Source of the DNA: an uncultured Ellagibacter sp.
GTDB lineage: Bacteria; Actinomycetota; Coriobacteriia; Coriobacteriales; Eggerthellaceae
NCBI GenBank assembly: GCA_934654815.1
Contig: CAKUGU010000027.1
Coordinates: 1 to 30,585 of the forward strand
DNA: 30,585 nt
Direction: 5' to 3'
Numbering within the stretch: the stretch's first letter is position 1; every line of letters begins with the position of its first letter. A program made the position numbers and the translations under genes. Under the pieces are notes generated by a model. That model was given only the letters and a program-made list of their open reading frames with translations, did no database searches and was not told where the DNA came from. Positions 22,943 to 30,585 of the stretch are shown in pieces.

Positions 22943-23929
22943 CTACGCGTGCATCGTCTTGCCGCATTCCTCGTAGGCGCGGGTCACTTCGATCTCGTAT
23001 TGCTTGCGGTTGCCCTTCACCACGGTATCCAGGATAAGACCGCACGAGAACGACAGCAGCCCCACGAACACGAACGCCACCGCACACAGAGCGCTCGGCA
23101 TCTTGGGAACAAGCCCCGTCTGGACGAATTCCCAGATCACCGGCACGCCGAAGATGAGTCCGATGATGCAGAACAGAAGCCCCAGCCAGGAGAAAAGCGC
23201 GAGCGGGCGGTAGTCCTTGAACAGCGAAAGGATCATCATGAGCACCTTCATGCCGTCGGAGAAGGTGTTGAGCTTGCTCACCGAGCCCTCGGGACGATCG
23301 CGATAATCGATAGGAACCTCGGCGATTCGCCAGCGCTTGTCGACCGCGTGGATGGAAAGCTCCGTCTCGATCTCGAACCCGGGCGAGAGCACCGGCATGG
23401 TCTTGGCGAACACCTTGTTATAGGCGCGGTATCCCGTCATGACGTCGGAGAACTCGAACCCGTAGATCGCCTTGATGAGGAAGCGCACGAGGTTGTTGCC
23501 GAAACCGTGGAACGCGCGGTCGTTTTCCTCGCCGTAGGTGCCGTTGGAAAGGCGGTCGCCCACCACCATGTCGGCGTCGTCGTTCATAAGCGGGGCCAGA
23601 AGCTCGGGCGCGGCCTCGGCCGGGTAGGTGTCGTCGCCGTCGACCATGATGTAGTAGTCGGCGTCGATGTCGCGCATCATCTGGCGCACGACGTTTCCCT
23701 TGCCCTGGCGGCGCTCGTGGCGCACCACCGCACCGTGCTCGGCCGCGATCTTCGCCGTGTCGTCAGAGGAGTTGTTGTCGTAGACGTACACGGTCGCGGT
23801 GGGAAGCACGCGCTTGAAGTCGTCGACGACCTTCGCGATGGTGAGCGCCTCGTTGTAGCACGGGACGATGACGGCGATCGAGCCGTTCTCGCCGGGGGCA
23901 ATCGGTGTGTCAGTGGCCTGGGAGCCCAT
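22943..23929 (-). CDS. GT2-family glycosyltransferase with two C-terminal membrane helices (GtrB/DPM1-like)
   Basis: A 328-residue enzyme that probably transfers a sugar from a nucleotide donor to polyprenyl phosphate at the membrane. The N-terminal GT-A fold begins at VIVPCYNEALTI (21-32) and has the metal-binding MVDGDD (95-100) and a DVMTGYRAYNK segment. Two hydrophobic helices (about 245-268 and 280-301) anchor the C-terminus, the layout of GtrB-like transferases. The ATG at 23929 is preceded by AAGGAGAT. gtrA lies divergently 258 nt away, which fits a GtrA/GtrB partnership. An 8-bp inverted repeat (23948-23955 with 23967-23974) lies in the leader. The exact sugar is unknown. Confidence 0.9.
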   Translation of the reverse strand: MGSQATDTPIAPGENGSIAVIVPCYNEALTIAKVVDDFKRVLPTATVYVYDNNSSDDTAKIAAEHGAVVRHERRQGKGNVVRQMMRDIDADYYIMVDGDDTYPAEAAPELLAPLMNDDADMVVGDRLSNGTYGEENDRAFHGFGNNLVRFLIKAIYGFEFSDVMTGYRAYNKVFAKTMPVLSPGFEIETELSIHAVDKRWRIAEVPIDYRDRPEGSVSKLNTFSDGMKVLMMILSLFKDYRPLALFSWLGLLFCIIGLIFGVPVIWEFVQTGLVPKMPSALCAVAFVFVGLLSFSCGLILDTVVKGNRKQYEIEVTRAYEECGKTMHA

Positions 23930-24187
23930 GGAGCATCTCCTTGACTTGCATTCGTGAATCTTTCAGACGAATGCATGCTAGCGAACTTTCCGCCCCGCGT
24001 TCGGCCACACGCCCCATCATCGCCGAAAAAACAAGGAATCGGAGGAGATGCCCCGTCCGGCCTGGCCATGTGATAGAGTTCGAGGGTATGCCGTGCGCAT
24101 TCGCGCCCCGAACCCGGAGCCCTCGCGCGCGGGGCGGAAACGACTGTAAGGCGCCTTCGCGCGCATTCGAAAGGTATCGAGCTCCCC

Positions 24188-24583
24188 ATGAAGAAACTCT
24201 TCGCGCAGATCATGAAGTTCGGCGTCGTCGGCGTCATCGCGTTCATCATCGACTACGGCCTGCTCGCACTCCTAACCGAGGTGTTCGGCATAAACTACCT
24301 GGTGAGCGCCACGATCTCGTTCACCGCGTCGGTCATCTTCAACTACCTGGCCTCGATGCGCTACGTCTTCACCCACAAGGAGGGTATGAGCCGGCGCCGC
24401 GAATTCGTCATCTTCGTCGCGCTGTCGGCCGCGGGCCTTGCCATCAACAACCTGTGCATGTGGGCGGGCGTCGAGCTGCTCGGCGTGCACTACCTCATCA
24501 CCAAGATCGGCGCCACCTTCATCGTCATGGTGTGGAACTTCGTCACGAGAAAGATCTTCCTCGACGGCGGAGATCACGCCTAG
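24188..24583 (+). CDS. GtrA-family membrane protein
   Basis: A 131-residue protein with four hydrophobic helices (about 10-30, 38-58, 75-95 and 103-121) and the GtrA signatures FGVVGVIAFIIDYGLL, FTASVIFNYLASMRYVF and IGATFIVMVWNFVTRKIF. GtrA proteins are proposed to flip or deliver polyprenyl-linked sugars for cell-surface glycosylation. It opens a plus-strand cluster with a GT28 glycosyltransferase starting 15 nt after its stop. The ribosome binding site is weak (AAAGG at long spacing or GAG near the ATG). I find no clear promoter in the 258 nt upstream. Confidence 0.9.
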   Translation: MKKLFAQIMKFGVVGVIAFIIDYGLLALLTEVFGINYLVSATISFTASVIFNYLASMRYVFTHKEGMSRRREFVIFVALSAAGLAINNLCMWAGVELLGVHYLITKIGATFIVMVWNFVTRKIFLDGGDHA

Positions 24584-24598
24584 GCTATGAGGGAAGCT

Positions 24599-25951
24599 AT
24601 GGAGAAACCGAACGCAAGCGAGCAGGAAAAAGCCCTCGACGAGGCTGTCTCCCCCGCTTCGGAAGCGCAAACGGCCGCCGAGGGCGCGCCTTCGGGCGGC
24701 CCCCGTCGCCGCGTCATCGTGATGCACGCCTCGGTGGGATCGGGGCACCGAAGCGCCGCGAACGCCGTGGCGCAAGCGCTCGAGCTTCTGCGCGACGACC
24801 CGTCCCTCAGAAACGGCGCCCCATGCCCCGACGACCTCGAGGTCGAGGTGCTCGACGTGCTCGATTTCGGCCGGATCGCCATCAACGGCGACAAGACGGC
24901 CTCCATGTTCACCGGCCCCACGCGCCCCATCTATGACCTCACCTGGCGCTACACCCTGACCGGACGCCTTCTTTGGGGCGGCGGCACCGTGTGGTCGCGC
25001 GTGATGTTCCCCAGCTTCACCGAGCACGTGCGCACCGTGCGCCCGCTCGCCATCGTGTGCACGCACATCACCGCGGCGAACGTCGCGGTCGGCGCGCGCA
25101 TGATCCTGCAGGACGACTTCCCCATCGTGTGCGTCCCCACCGACTACGAGACCGAGGGGCTGTGGCCCCACCAGCACAGCGATCTGTTCTGCGTGGCGAA
25201 CGAGTCCATGGCCGAAACCCTGCGCCCGCGCAAGGTGCCCGAGGATCGTATCCTCATCACCGGCATCCCCACGCGCCCGGCGTTCCGCAAGACCTACGAC
25301 AAGCGCGCCGGCCGCGACCGGTTCGGGCTGCCGCAGGACAAGCGCGTCGTGCTCGCGCTCGCCGGGGCCTACCTGCCAACGCCCTACGTCCGCTTCAGGG
25401 AAGCGCTCGACAAGATGCTCCCCTACCTGCACCGTTTCAAGAACACCCATCTCGTGATCGTGGCGGGCGCCGACGAGGAATACGCTTCCCACCTGCGCCG
25501 CGAATGCGACGAGCTCGGGCTTTCGAACGCGACGGTGCTCGACTACGTGGAGGGCATGGCCGAGCTCATGGCCGCGAGCGACCTCGTCATCTGCAAGCCG
25601 GGCGGCCTCACCGTGACCGAATGCCTCTGCGCGAAGGCGCCCATGATCCTGCTCGGGCGTGCCTACGGTCAGGAGAACATCAACGTGCGCATGCTCACCT
25701 CGCTCGGCGCGGCCTTGCACGTCACCACCGCGCGCGAGCTCGTCGGCGCGATGGGGCACGTCGACGCTAACCCCGCGATCGTCGAAGCCATGCTCACGCA
25801 AGCTTCCTACCTGCGCAAACCCGACGCGGCGCTCGACATCGCCCGGGCGACGCTCAAGCTTGCGGCAGCCGAGCCCTCCCAGGACCTCGCCATGCGCAAG
25901 AAGCGCTTCATGCATTTCTACTGGGGGCACGCGCCCGCGCACATCCGCTAA
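24599..25951 (+). CDS. GT28 glycosyltransferase, MGDG synthase / processive diacylglycerol glucosyltransferase-like
   Basis: A 450-residue peripheral enzyme with the two-domain GT-B pattern of the MurG/MGDG synthase group. The N-terminal glycine-rich loop is VMHASVGSGHRSAANA (41-56), followed by VCTHITAAN (153-161) and the VPTDYETEGLW strand (179-189). The C-terminal donor-binding motif is ICKPGGLTVTECL (331-343) with GQENINV near 358. Such enzymes glycosylate diacylglycerol to make glycolipids or lipoteichoic acid anchors; the substrate here is inferred from family only. The ATG at 24599 has GAGGG 5 nt upstream; another ATG at 24587 is less supported. A 36-residue disordered N-terminus precedes the catalytic domain. 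It is co-transcribed with gtrA. Confidence 0.86.
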   Translation: MEKPNASEQEKALDEAVSPASEAQTAAEGAPSGGPRRRVIVMHASVGSGHRSAANAVAQALELLRDDPSLRNGAPCPDDLEVEVLDVLDFGRIAINGDKTASMFTGPTRPIYDLTWRYTLTGRLLWGGGTVWSRVMFPSFTEHVRTVRPLAIVCTHITAANVAVGARMILQDDFPIVCVPTDYETEGLWPHQHSDLFCVANESMAETLRPRKVPEDRILITGIPTRPAFRKTYDKRAGRDRFGLPQDKRVVLALAGAYLPTPYVRFREALDKMLPYLHRFKNTHLVIVAGADEEYASHLRRECDELGLSNATVLDYVEGMAELMAASDLVICKPGGLTVTECLCAKAPMILLGRAYGQENINVRMLTSLGAALHVTTARELVGAMGHVDANPAIVEAMLTQASYLRKPDAALDIARATLKLAAAEPSQDLAMRKKRFMHFYWGHAPAHIR

Positions 25952-25993
25952 AAACCGTCGGCACGAGCCGACTTGAAAGGAAACACCATCATC

Positions 25994-27529
<1,536 letters not shown>

Positions 27530-27560
27530 CCCCGCCTCGCCCCGACCGCTTCCCCATCTC

Positions 27561-27592
27561 GCCCCTGCGTCCCACGTGCGCAGGGGCTTTTT
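27561..27592 (+). terminator. Intrinsic terminator of the gtrA-GT28-helicase unit
   Basis: A 9-bp GC-rich stem (27561-27569 with 27579-27587) with a 9-nt loop, followed directly by TTTTT (27588-27592). Confidence 0.88.
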
Positions 27593-27757
27593 CGTACCGA
27601 GAGGATTAGCGAGGTCGGCCTGCACCGAACCTCCATCGTATAGTTAGCATTATGTCATTCGTGGCGCTGAAGTTCCCGTTTGGCGAAAGCAGAACCGCAC
27701 GAAGGCCGCGCGGCTGTATCGTAAGCCAGACGAAAACGAAGAAAAGGAATGCAATAG

Positions 27758-28168
27758 ATGAAAATAACTGTGGCATGCGAGGGACTCGGAGTTTCACCTC
27801 ACGCCGTGCATTGCGCCAGCTTCATGTGCTACACCGTGAATCGCGGCATCATCACGGACTGCCAAAACCTCCCCAACCCCGGCCTGCCGGCGGAAGAAAC
27901 AGTCGCCCTGCTGAAAGAAATGGGCATCGACACCATCATCACGGGCGGCATCGACATCGACTTCGCGAACATGCTCTGCCATTCGGGCGTAGAAGTCGTC
28001 GCGGGCGTTGAAGGAACGGCCAAGGAAGTCGCCGAGGCGTACCTCAACCACACGCTCATCGGCGCTGACGAGCTGTGCCACACGCTCGCCGACGCGGACG
28101 AGGACGACGCCGACGTCGAAGACGCGTTCGAAGCGCTCGAGCGCCAGTTCTCCTCCTTGAGCGCCTAA
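27758..28168 (+). CDS. NifX/NifB-type dinitrogenase cofactor-binding domain protein
   Basis: A 136-residue protein of the family that includes NifX, NafY and the C-terminus of NifB (FeMo-cofactor binding, ribonuclease H-like fold). The opening MKITVACEGLGVSPHAVHC, the ITDCQNLPNPG segment and DTIITGGIDIDFANML with GVEVVAG fit it. It is cysteine-rich (about seven, including C7, C19, C24 and C36). The usual HFGRC region reads HAVHCASFMC. The last 25 residues are very acidic (DADEDDADVED). AAGGAA lies 8 nt before the ATG. No nitrogenase genes are nearby, so it is an orphan that may bind or deliver a metal or iron-sulfur cluster. A lone -10-like TATAGT is at 27639-27644. Confidence 0.82.
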   Translation: MKITVACEGLGVSPHAVHCASFMCYTVNRGIITDCQNLPNPGLPAEETVALLKEMGIDTIITGGIDIDFANMLCHSGVEVVAGVEGTAKEVAEAYLNHTLIGADELCHTLADADEDDADVEDAFEALERQFSSLSA

Positions 28169-28200
28169 CCGCACGAAGCGGAAGCGTATAGCCGGACACG

Positions 28201-28225
28201 AAAGCCCGCATATGCGGGCTTTTTT
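28201..28225 (+). terminator. Intrinsic terminator of the NifX-type gene
   Basis: A 9-bp stem (28201-28209 with 28214-28222) with an ATAT loop and a T run to 28225. It lies 33 nt after the stop codon. Confidence 0.87.
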
Positions 28226-28306
28226 CTTACCCGATCACAGGAACGCGCGCCGCGCGAGCGCACCTGCCTTCGCATACAAACTAAAGCGATCGCCCCTTCC
28301 TCCGCA

Positions 28307-28335
28307 TAAAAAAAGGACCCGCGAAAAGCGGGTCC
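28307..28335 (-). terminator. Intrinsic terminator of infC-rpmI-rplT
   Basis: Stem GGACCCGC (28315-28322) with GCGGGTCC (28328-28335), 5-nt loop, and a minus-strand T run from the A tract at 28307-28314. It lies 28 nt past the rplT stop and faces the terminator of the convergent gene. Confidence 0.9.
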
Positions 28336-28362
28336 TGTGGAAAGCGATGAGATCGCAAAAAC

Positions 28363-28716
28363 TTAGAGGGCCTTCTTGGCAACCTCGACGACGGCGGCGA
28401 AAGCAGCCGGGTCGTTCACAGCCATGTCGGCGAGGACCTTGCGGTCGAGCTCGACGCCGGCCTTCTTGAGGCCGTTCATGAACACGGAATAGGAAAGGCC
28501 GTTGATGCGGGCAGCGGCGTTGATGCGGGTGATCCACAGACGACGGACGTTGCGCTTCTTGGTGCGGCGGTCGCGGTACATGTACTGAAGCGAATGCTGC
28601 ACCTGTTCCTTCGCGGCACGATAGGAACGGGACTTCGCGCCATAGTAACCCTTCGCACGAGCGAGAACGGTGCGGCGCTTCTTACGGGCATGGATAGAAC
28701 GCTTGATGCGTGCCAT
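28363..28716 (-). CDS. rplT: 50S ribosomal protein L20
   Basis: A 117-residue basic protein that binds 23S rRNA early in large-subunit assembly. The sequence [15 protein letters not shown], then [20 protein letters not shown] and [13 protein letters not shown], is diagnostic of L20. The C-terminal domain (about 60-117) is the part used by the family for autorepression of its own operon. AAGGAG lies 10 nt before the ATG. It follows rpmI by 25 nt in the conserved infC-rpmI-rplT order and ends at the terminator at 28307-28335. Confidence 0.98.
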   Translation of the reverse strand: MARIKRSIHARKKRRTVLARAKGYYGAKSRSYRAAKEQVQHSLQYMYRDRRTKKRNVRRLWITRINAAARINGLSYSVFMNGLKKAGVELDRKVLADMAVNDPAAFAAVVEVAKKAL

Positions 28717-28741
28717 AGTTTATATCTCCTTCGAAAAAGAA

Positions 28742-28939
28742 CTAGCGGATACCGAGGTTGCGGCCGACGACCTTCGCGTCGGACTTGGAGAGCTCGGTCT
28801 CGTTGCGGAAGTTGCGCTTGCGCTTCTGGCTCTTCTTGGTGAGAATGTGGCTCTTGAACGCCTTGGCGCGCATGATCTTGCCGGAACCGGTGACGCGGAA
28901 ACGCTTAGCGGTACCGCGGTGGGTCTTCATCTTAGGCAT
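28742..28939 (-). CDS. rpmI: 50S ribosomal protein L35
   Basis: A 65-residue very basic ribosomal protein. [20 protein letters not shown] is the conserved family opening, and the central [12 protein letters not shown] stretch is typical. The start codon shares one base with the infC stop (TAATG at 28937-28941), so translation is coupled to infC; GGAAAGGA lies just upstream. Confidence 0.98.
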   Translation of the reverse strand: MPKMKTHRGTAKRFRVTGSGKIMRAKAFKSHILTKKSQKRKRNFRNETELSKSDAKVVGRNLGIR

Positions 28940-29514
28940 TATTCGTCCTTTCCTTCTGCTTTCTTATCGTTTTCTTTTTTCTTCTTCGCCGCGTTGGGCA
29001 AAGGAGCGATGAGCATGTGCATGTTGCGGCCCTCCATCTTGGGCTGGTTCTCAACGACCGCAACGTCTTTGAGGTCGTCGGCCAAACGCTCGAGAATGGA
29101 AAGTCCCTGTTCGGGGTGAGCCATTTCGCGACCGCGGAACATGATGGTGATCTTCACCTTGTTGCCCGCGTCCAGGAATCGAAGCACGTGCTTCTTCTTC
29201 GTGGTGTAGTCGCCCACGTCGATCTTCGGGCGGAACTTCATTTCCTTGGTTTCGATCTTGCTCTGGTTCTTGCGAGCCTGCTTCGCCTTGATGGCCTGAT
29301 CGTACTTGAACTTTCCGTAGTCCATGATGCGGCAGACCGGCGGCTCGGCGTTGGGAGCGATTTCAACCAAGTCGAGGTTCTGGTCATCTGCGATGCGCTG
29401 TGCCTGAGACACAGAGTAGATTCCCAGCTGGGTTCCGTCGAAACCGATGAGACGGCACTCGCGCACGGTAATCTCGTCATTGAGCCGTGGCTCCTGAGCA
29501 GCTATTGCGCTCAC
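28939..29514 (-). CDS. infC: Translation initiation factor IF-3 (non-AUG start)
   Basis: A 191-residue factor that binds the 30S subunit, blocks premature 50S joining and checks the start codon. The N-domain ([27 protein letters not shown]) and C-domain ([25 protein letters not shown], then [17 protein letters not shown]) are complete. The tail is Lys/Glu-rich. No in-frame ATG lies near the conserved opening. GTG at 29514 is used here, with AAGGG 8 nt upstream. AUA at 29505-29503 is an alternative with AAGGAAGG 8 nt upstream, and would fit the known habit of infC to use non-standard starts for autoregulation. An intrinsic terminator and possible pseudoknot lie just upstream. Confidence 0.92.
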   Translation of the reverse strand: MSAIAAQEPRLNDEITVRECRLIGFDGTQLGIYSVSQAQRIADDQNLDLVEIAPNAEPPVCRIMDYGKFKYDQAIKAKQARKNQSKIETKEMKFRPKIDVGDYTTKKKHVLRFLDAGNKVKITIMFRGREMAHPEQGLSILERLADDLKDVAVVENQPKMEGRNMHMLIAPLPNAAKKKKENDKKAEGKDE

Positions 29515-29542
29515 CTTCCTTTCCCTTGCGCTTTCGCGCAAC

Positions 29543-29573
29543 AAAAAACCCGCGGACGCAAGGCCGCGGGTTT
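29543..29573 (-). terminator. Intrinsic terminator (attenuator) in the infC leader
   Basis: A perfect 10-bp stem (29546-29555 with 29564-29573) with an 8-nt loop, followed on the minus strand by six T (29543-29548, partly in the stem). It ends about 28 nt before the infC start and about 100 nt after the predicted start site, so it sits where a leader attenuator would. It may instead end transcription from the upstream gene. Confidence 0.8.
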
Positions 29574-29679
29574 CGCAATTCAAACGGTGCGCCGAAGCGC
29601 GTTATTGAAGCGACCCATCAGCAGCCGAAGCGCCGAAACAGGTGGAGAGCTTTCGCCCTCGCTTGATTACAGCTTGCTT

Positions 29680-29708
29680 AGTATAACGCCCCCTCGCCGA
29701 AAGCGCAA
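29680..29708 (-). promoter_or_regulatory. Promoter of infC-rpmI-rplT
   Basis: On the minus strand, -35 TTGCGC (29703-29708), a 17-nt spacer and -10 TATACT (29680-29685). Transcription would begin near 29673, leaving a leader of about 160 nt. Confidence 0.72.
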
Positions 29709-29720
29709 GGGGAATTTCAT

Positions 29721-30585
29721 CTACGCGTTGATATACACGTAGATGATGCGGATGGTGTCCGCGAGGTTGCCCGAGGCGTTCGCCACCGTGTAGTCGTAGG
29801 ACAGGACGGCCGACCAGGTATGCGGCGCGCCGTCGATGTCGACCTGCCCGGTGAACGGGCAGTACTCCTTCACGAGCGTGGTGCCGTCGGAGGCGTAGGT
29901 GGAATACTGCGTCTTATCGGCCGGCAGCGTCACCGTTCCCGTGGGAACCTGGATGCCCGCTTCCTGCAGCGTCTTCTCGATGATGGACTCGTTCTTCACC
30001 GCGTCGGAGAACGAGAGCGCACCGTAGCCGAGCGACGCCGTGCCCGCGGAGTAGCCCGCCTGCACGACCTTGCCGTCCTCGTCGAGGCCCAGATACACCG
30101 TCGGCGTGCCCGTGCGGGTATCGGCGGGCTCGTCGGTGAGCGCGACGCGCACGTCGGTCTTGATGGGGTTGCCCTCTTCGTTGACCTCGTTCGTGCTCGT
30201 GACCTGCGCGCCCTTGCCGATCTTCGCGATCGCCTCGTCCTGCGTGACGCCCAAAACCGACGTCAGGTTCGGGGCGCTCGTCTTCTTGACGGTCTGGCTT
30301 GCGGAGTCCTGGCCGTCCGATTCCTGCAGCGAGTTCGCCTCCTGCGAGCTTTGCTGCTGCTGGGTCTGCTGGTAGGCCGCGGTCTGGGCGGTCTGGAAGA
30401 GCTTGACGCCGAAGAAGACGCCCGCGGCAAGCAGGATGACGAGCAGCACCACCACGACGATGAGGATGCGGCGCATGCGGTGCGACTTGCGCATGTAGGT
30501 GGGCACCTCAGGCTTTGCGGCGGCAGACTTCGAATGGCACCCGCGCGAGGAGCCTTCAACGGGAAGGGTCGCGCCGTCGTCGTCG
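29721..30585 (-). CDS. Membrane-anchored protein of unknown function, probably 5' truncated by the window edge
   Basis: Not recognised. The frame is open to the end of the window (287 codons). A polar, basic cytoplasmic N-terminus ends in MRKSHRMRR, followed by one transmembrane helix (ILIVVVVLLVILLAAGVFFG), a Gln/Ser-rich linker and an extracytoplasmic domain of about 190 residues with a TSVLGVTQDEAIAKIG helix and many beta strands. Codon use upstream of the first start candidates looks coding and no promoter is seen there, so the true start is probably outside the window. An internal ATG at 30494 with GAGGTG 9 nt upstream is the best alternative start (257 residues). Its architecture resembles the protein at 17257-18339, but I see no clear sequence similarity. 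Confidence 0.72.
   Translation of the reverse strand, partial: DDDGATLPVEGSSRGCHSKSAAAKPEVPTYMRKSHRMRRILIVVVVLLVILLAAGVFFGVKLFQTAQTAAYQQTQQQQSSQEANSLQESDGQDSASQTVKKTSAPNLTSVLGVTQDEAIAKIGKGAQVTSTNEVNEEGNPIKTDVRVALTDEPADTRTGTPTVYLGLDEDGKVVQAGYSAGTASLGYGALSFSDAVKNESIIEKTLQEAGIQVPTGTVTLPADKTQYSTYASDGTTLVKEYCPFTGQVDIDGAPHTWSAVLSYDYTVANASGNLADTIRIIYVYINA

Noticed and set aside
24048..24149. Small plus-strand ORF of about 33 codons after GGAGGAG, upstream of gtrA
   Set aside because: The Shine-Dalgarno-like sequence is almost fused to the ATG, the peptide has no recognisable feature, and its length is within chance. A leader peptide cannot be excluded but is not supported.
27606..27797. Minus-strand 63-codon frame with a hydrophobic segment before the NifX-type gene
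   Set aside because: It overlaps the start of a supported gene and has no ribosome binding site; the hydrophobic stretch comes from an A/G-rich leader read in reverse.

Overview
This window looks like chromosomal DNA of a high-GC, anaerobic actinobacterium of class Coriobacteriia, probably family Eggerthellaceae (an inference). The grounds are strong GC bias at third codon positions, an actinobacterial-style mreB-mreC-mreD-PBP2-rodA operon followed by the radical SAM/DUF2344 pair, an NAD(P)-linked [NiFe] hydrogenase, and Eggerthella-like short membrane-anchored proteins of unknown function. No phage, insertion sequence, CRISPR array or resistance gene is visible, so this is a core housekeeping region. 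I count 29 protein genes and 6 tRNA genes.

Layout from left to right. (1) 1-2340: tRNA-Asp on the minus strand; murI and rdgB on the plus strand; a convergent intergenic region with a 16-bp terminator hairpin nested inside a 22-bp perfect inverted repeat; then a small glutaredoxin on the minus strand. (2) 2443-3006: tRNA-Arg(TCT), tRNA-Pro(TGG) and tRNA-Gly(TCC), all on the minus strand. (3) 3096-12983: one long minus-strand operon in the order mreB, mreC, mreD, PBP2, rodA, a DUF697 protein, a radical SAM protein and DUF2344. It encodes the cell-elongation machinery plus three proteins of unclear role, with several ATGA stop-start overlaps. (4) 13123-17157: a four-subunit cytoplasmic group 3b-type [NiFe] hydrogenase on the minus strand, transcribed in the order beta, gamma, delta, alpha. 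(5) 17257-21028: an unknown membrane-anchored protein, ndk, a TPR membrane protein and a cyclophilin, all on the minus strand. (6) 21209-22858: tRNA-Glu, an RlmD/TrmA-type RNA methyltransferase and tRNA-Arg(CCG). (7) 22943-27529: a GT2 glycosyltransferase on the minus strand, divergent from a plus-strand gtrA, GT28 glycosyltransferase and DEAD-box helicase cluster. (8) 27758-28168: an orphan NifX/NifB-type protein. (9) 28363-29514: infC-rpmI-rplT on the minus strand, behind a structured leader with an intrinsic terminator. (10) 29721 to the window end: a membrane-anchored protein of unknown function whose frame stays open to the edge.

The most interesting signals are regulatory and structural. 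The infC leader has a -35/-10 promoter, an intrinsic terminator, and a terminator loop that is complementary to the sequence running into the ribosome binding site. That same sequence can instead close a GAAA-tetraloop hairpin, so the two pairings exclude each other. Several promoters, mostly of tRNA and ribosomal genes, share a -35 close to TTGCGN instead of TTGACA. The hydrogenase large subunit ends exactly at the last histidine of its C-terminal metal-binding motif, so no maturation peptide is left to cleave. MreC carries a serine-rich tail of about 50 residues, and the elongation operon contains a DUF697 protein with no GTPase P-loop. All calls come from reading the sequence; no database search was run.
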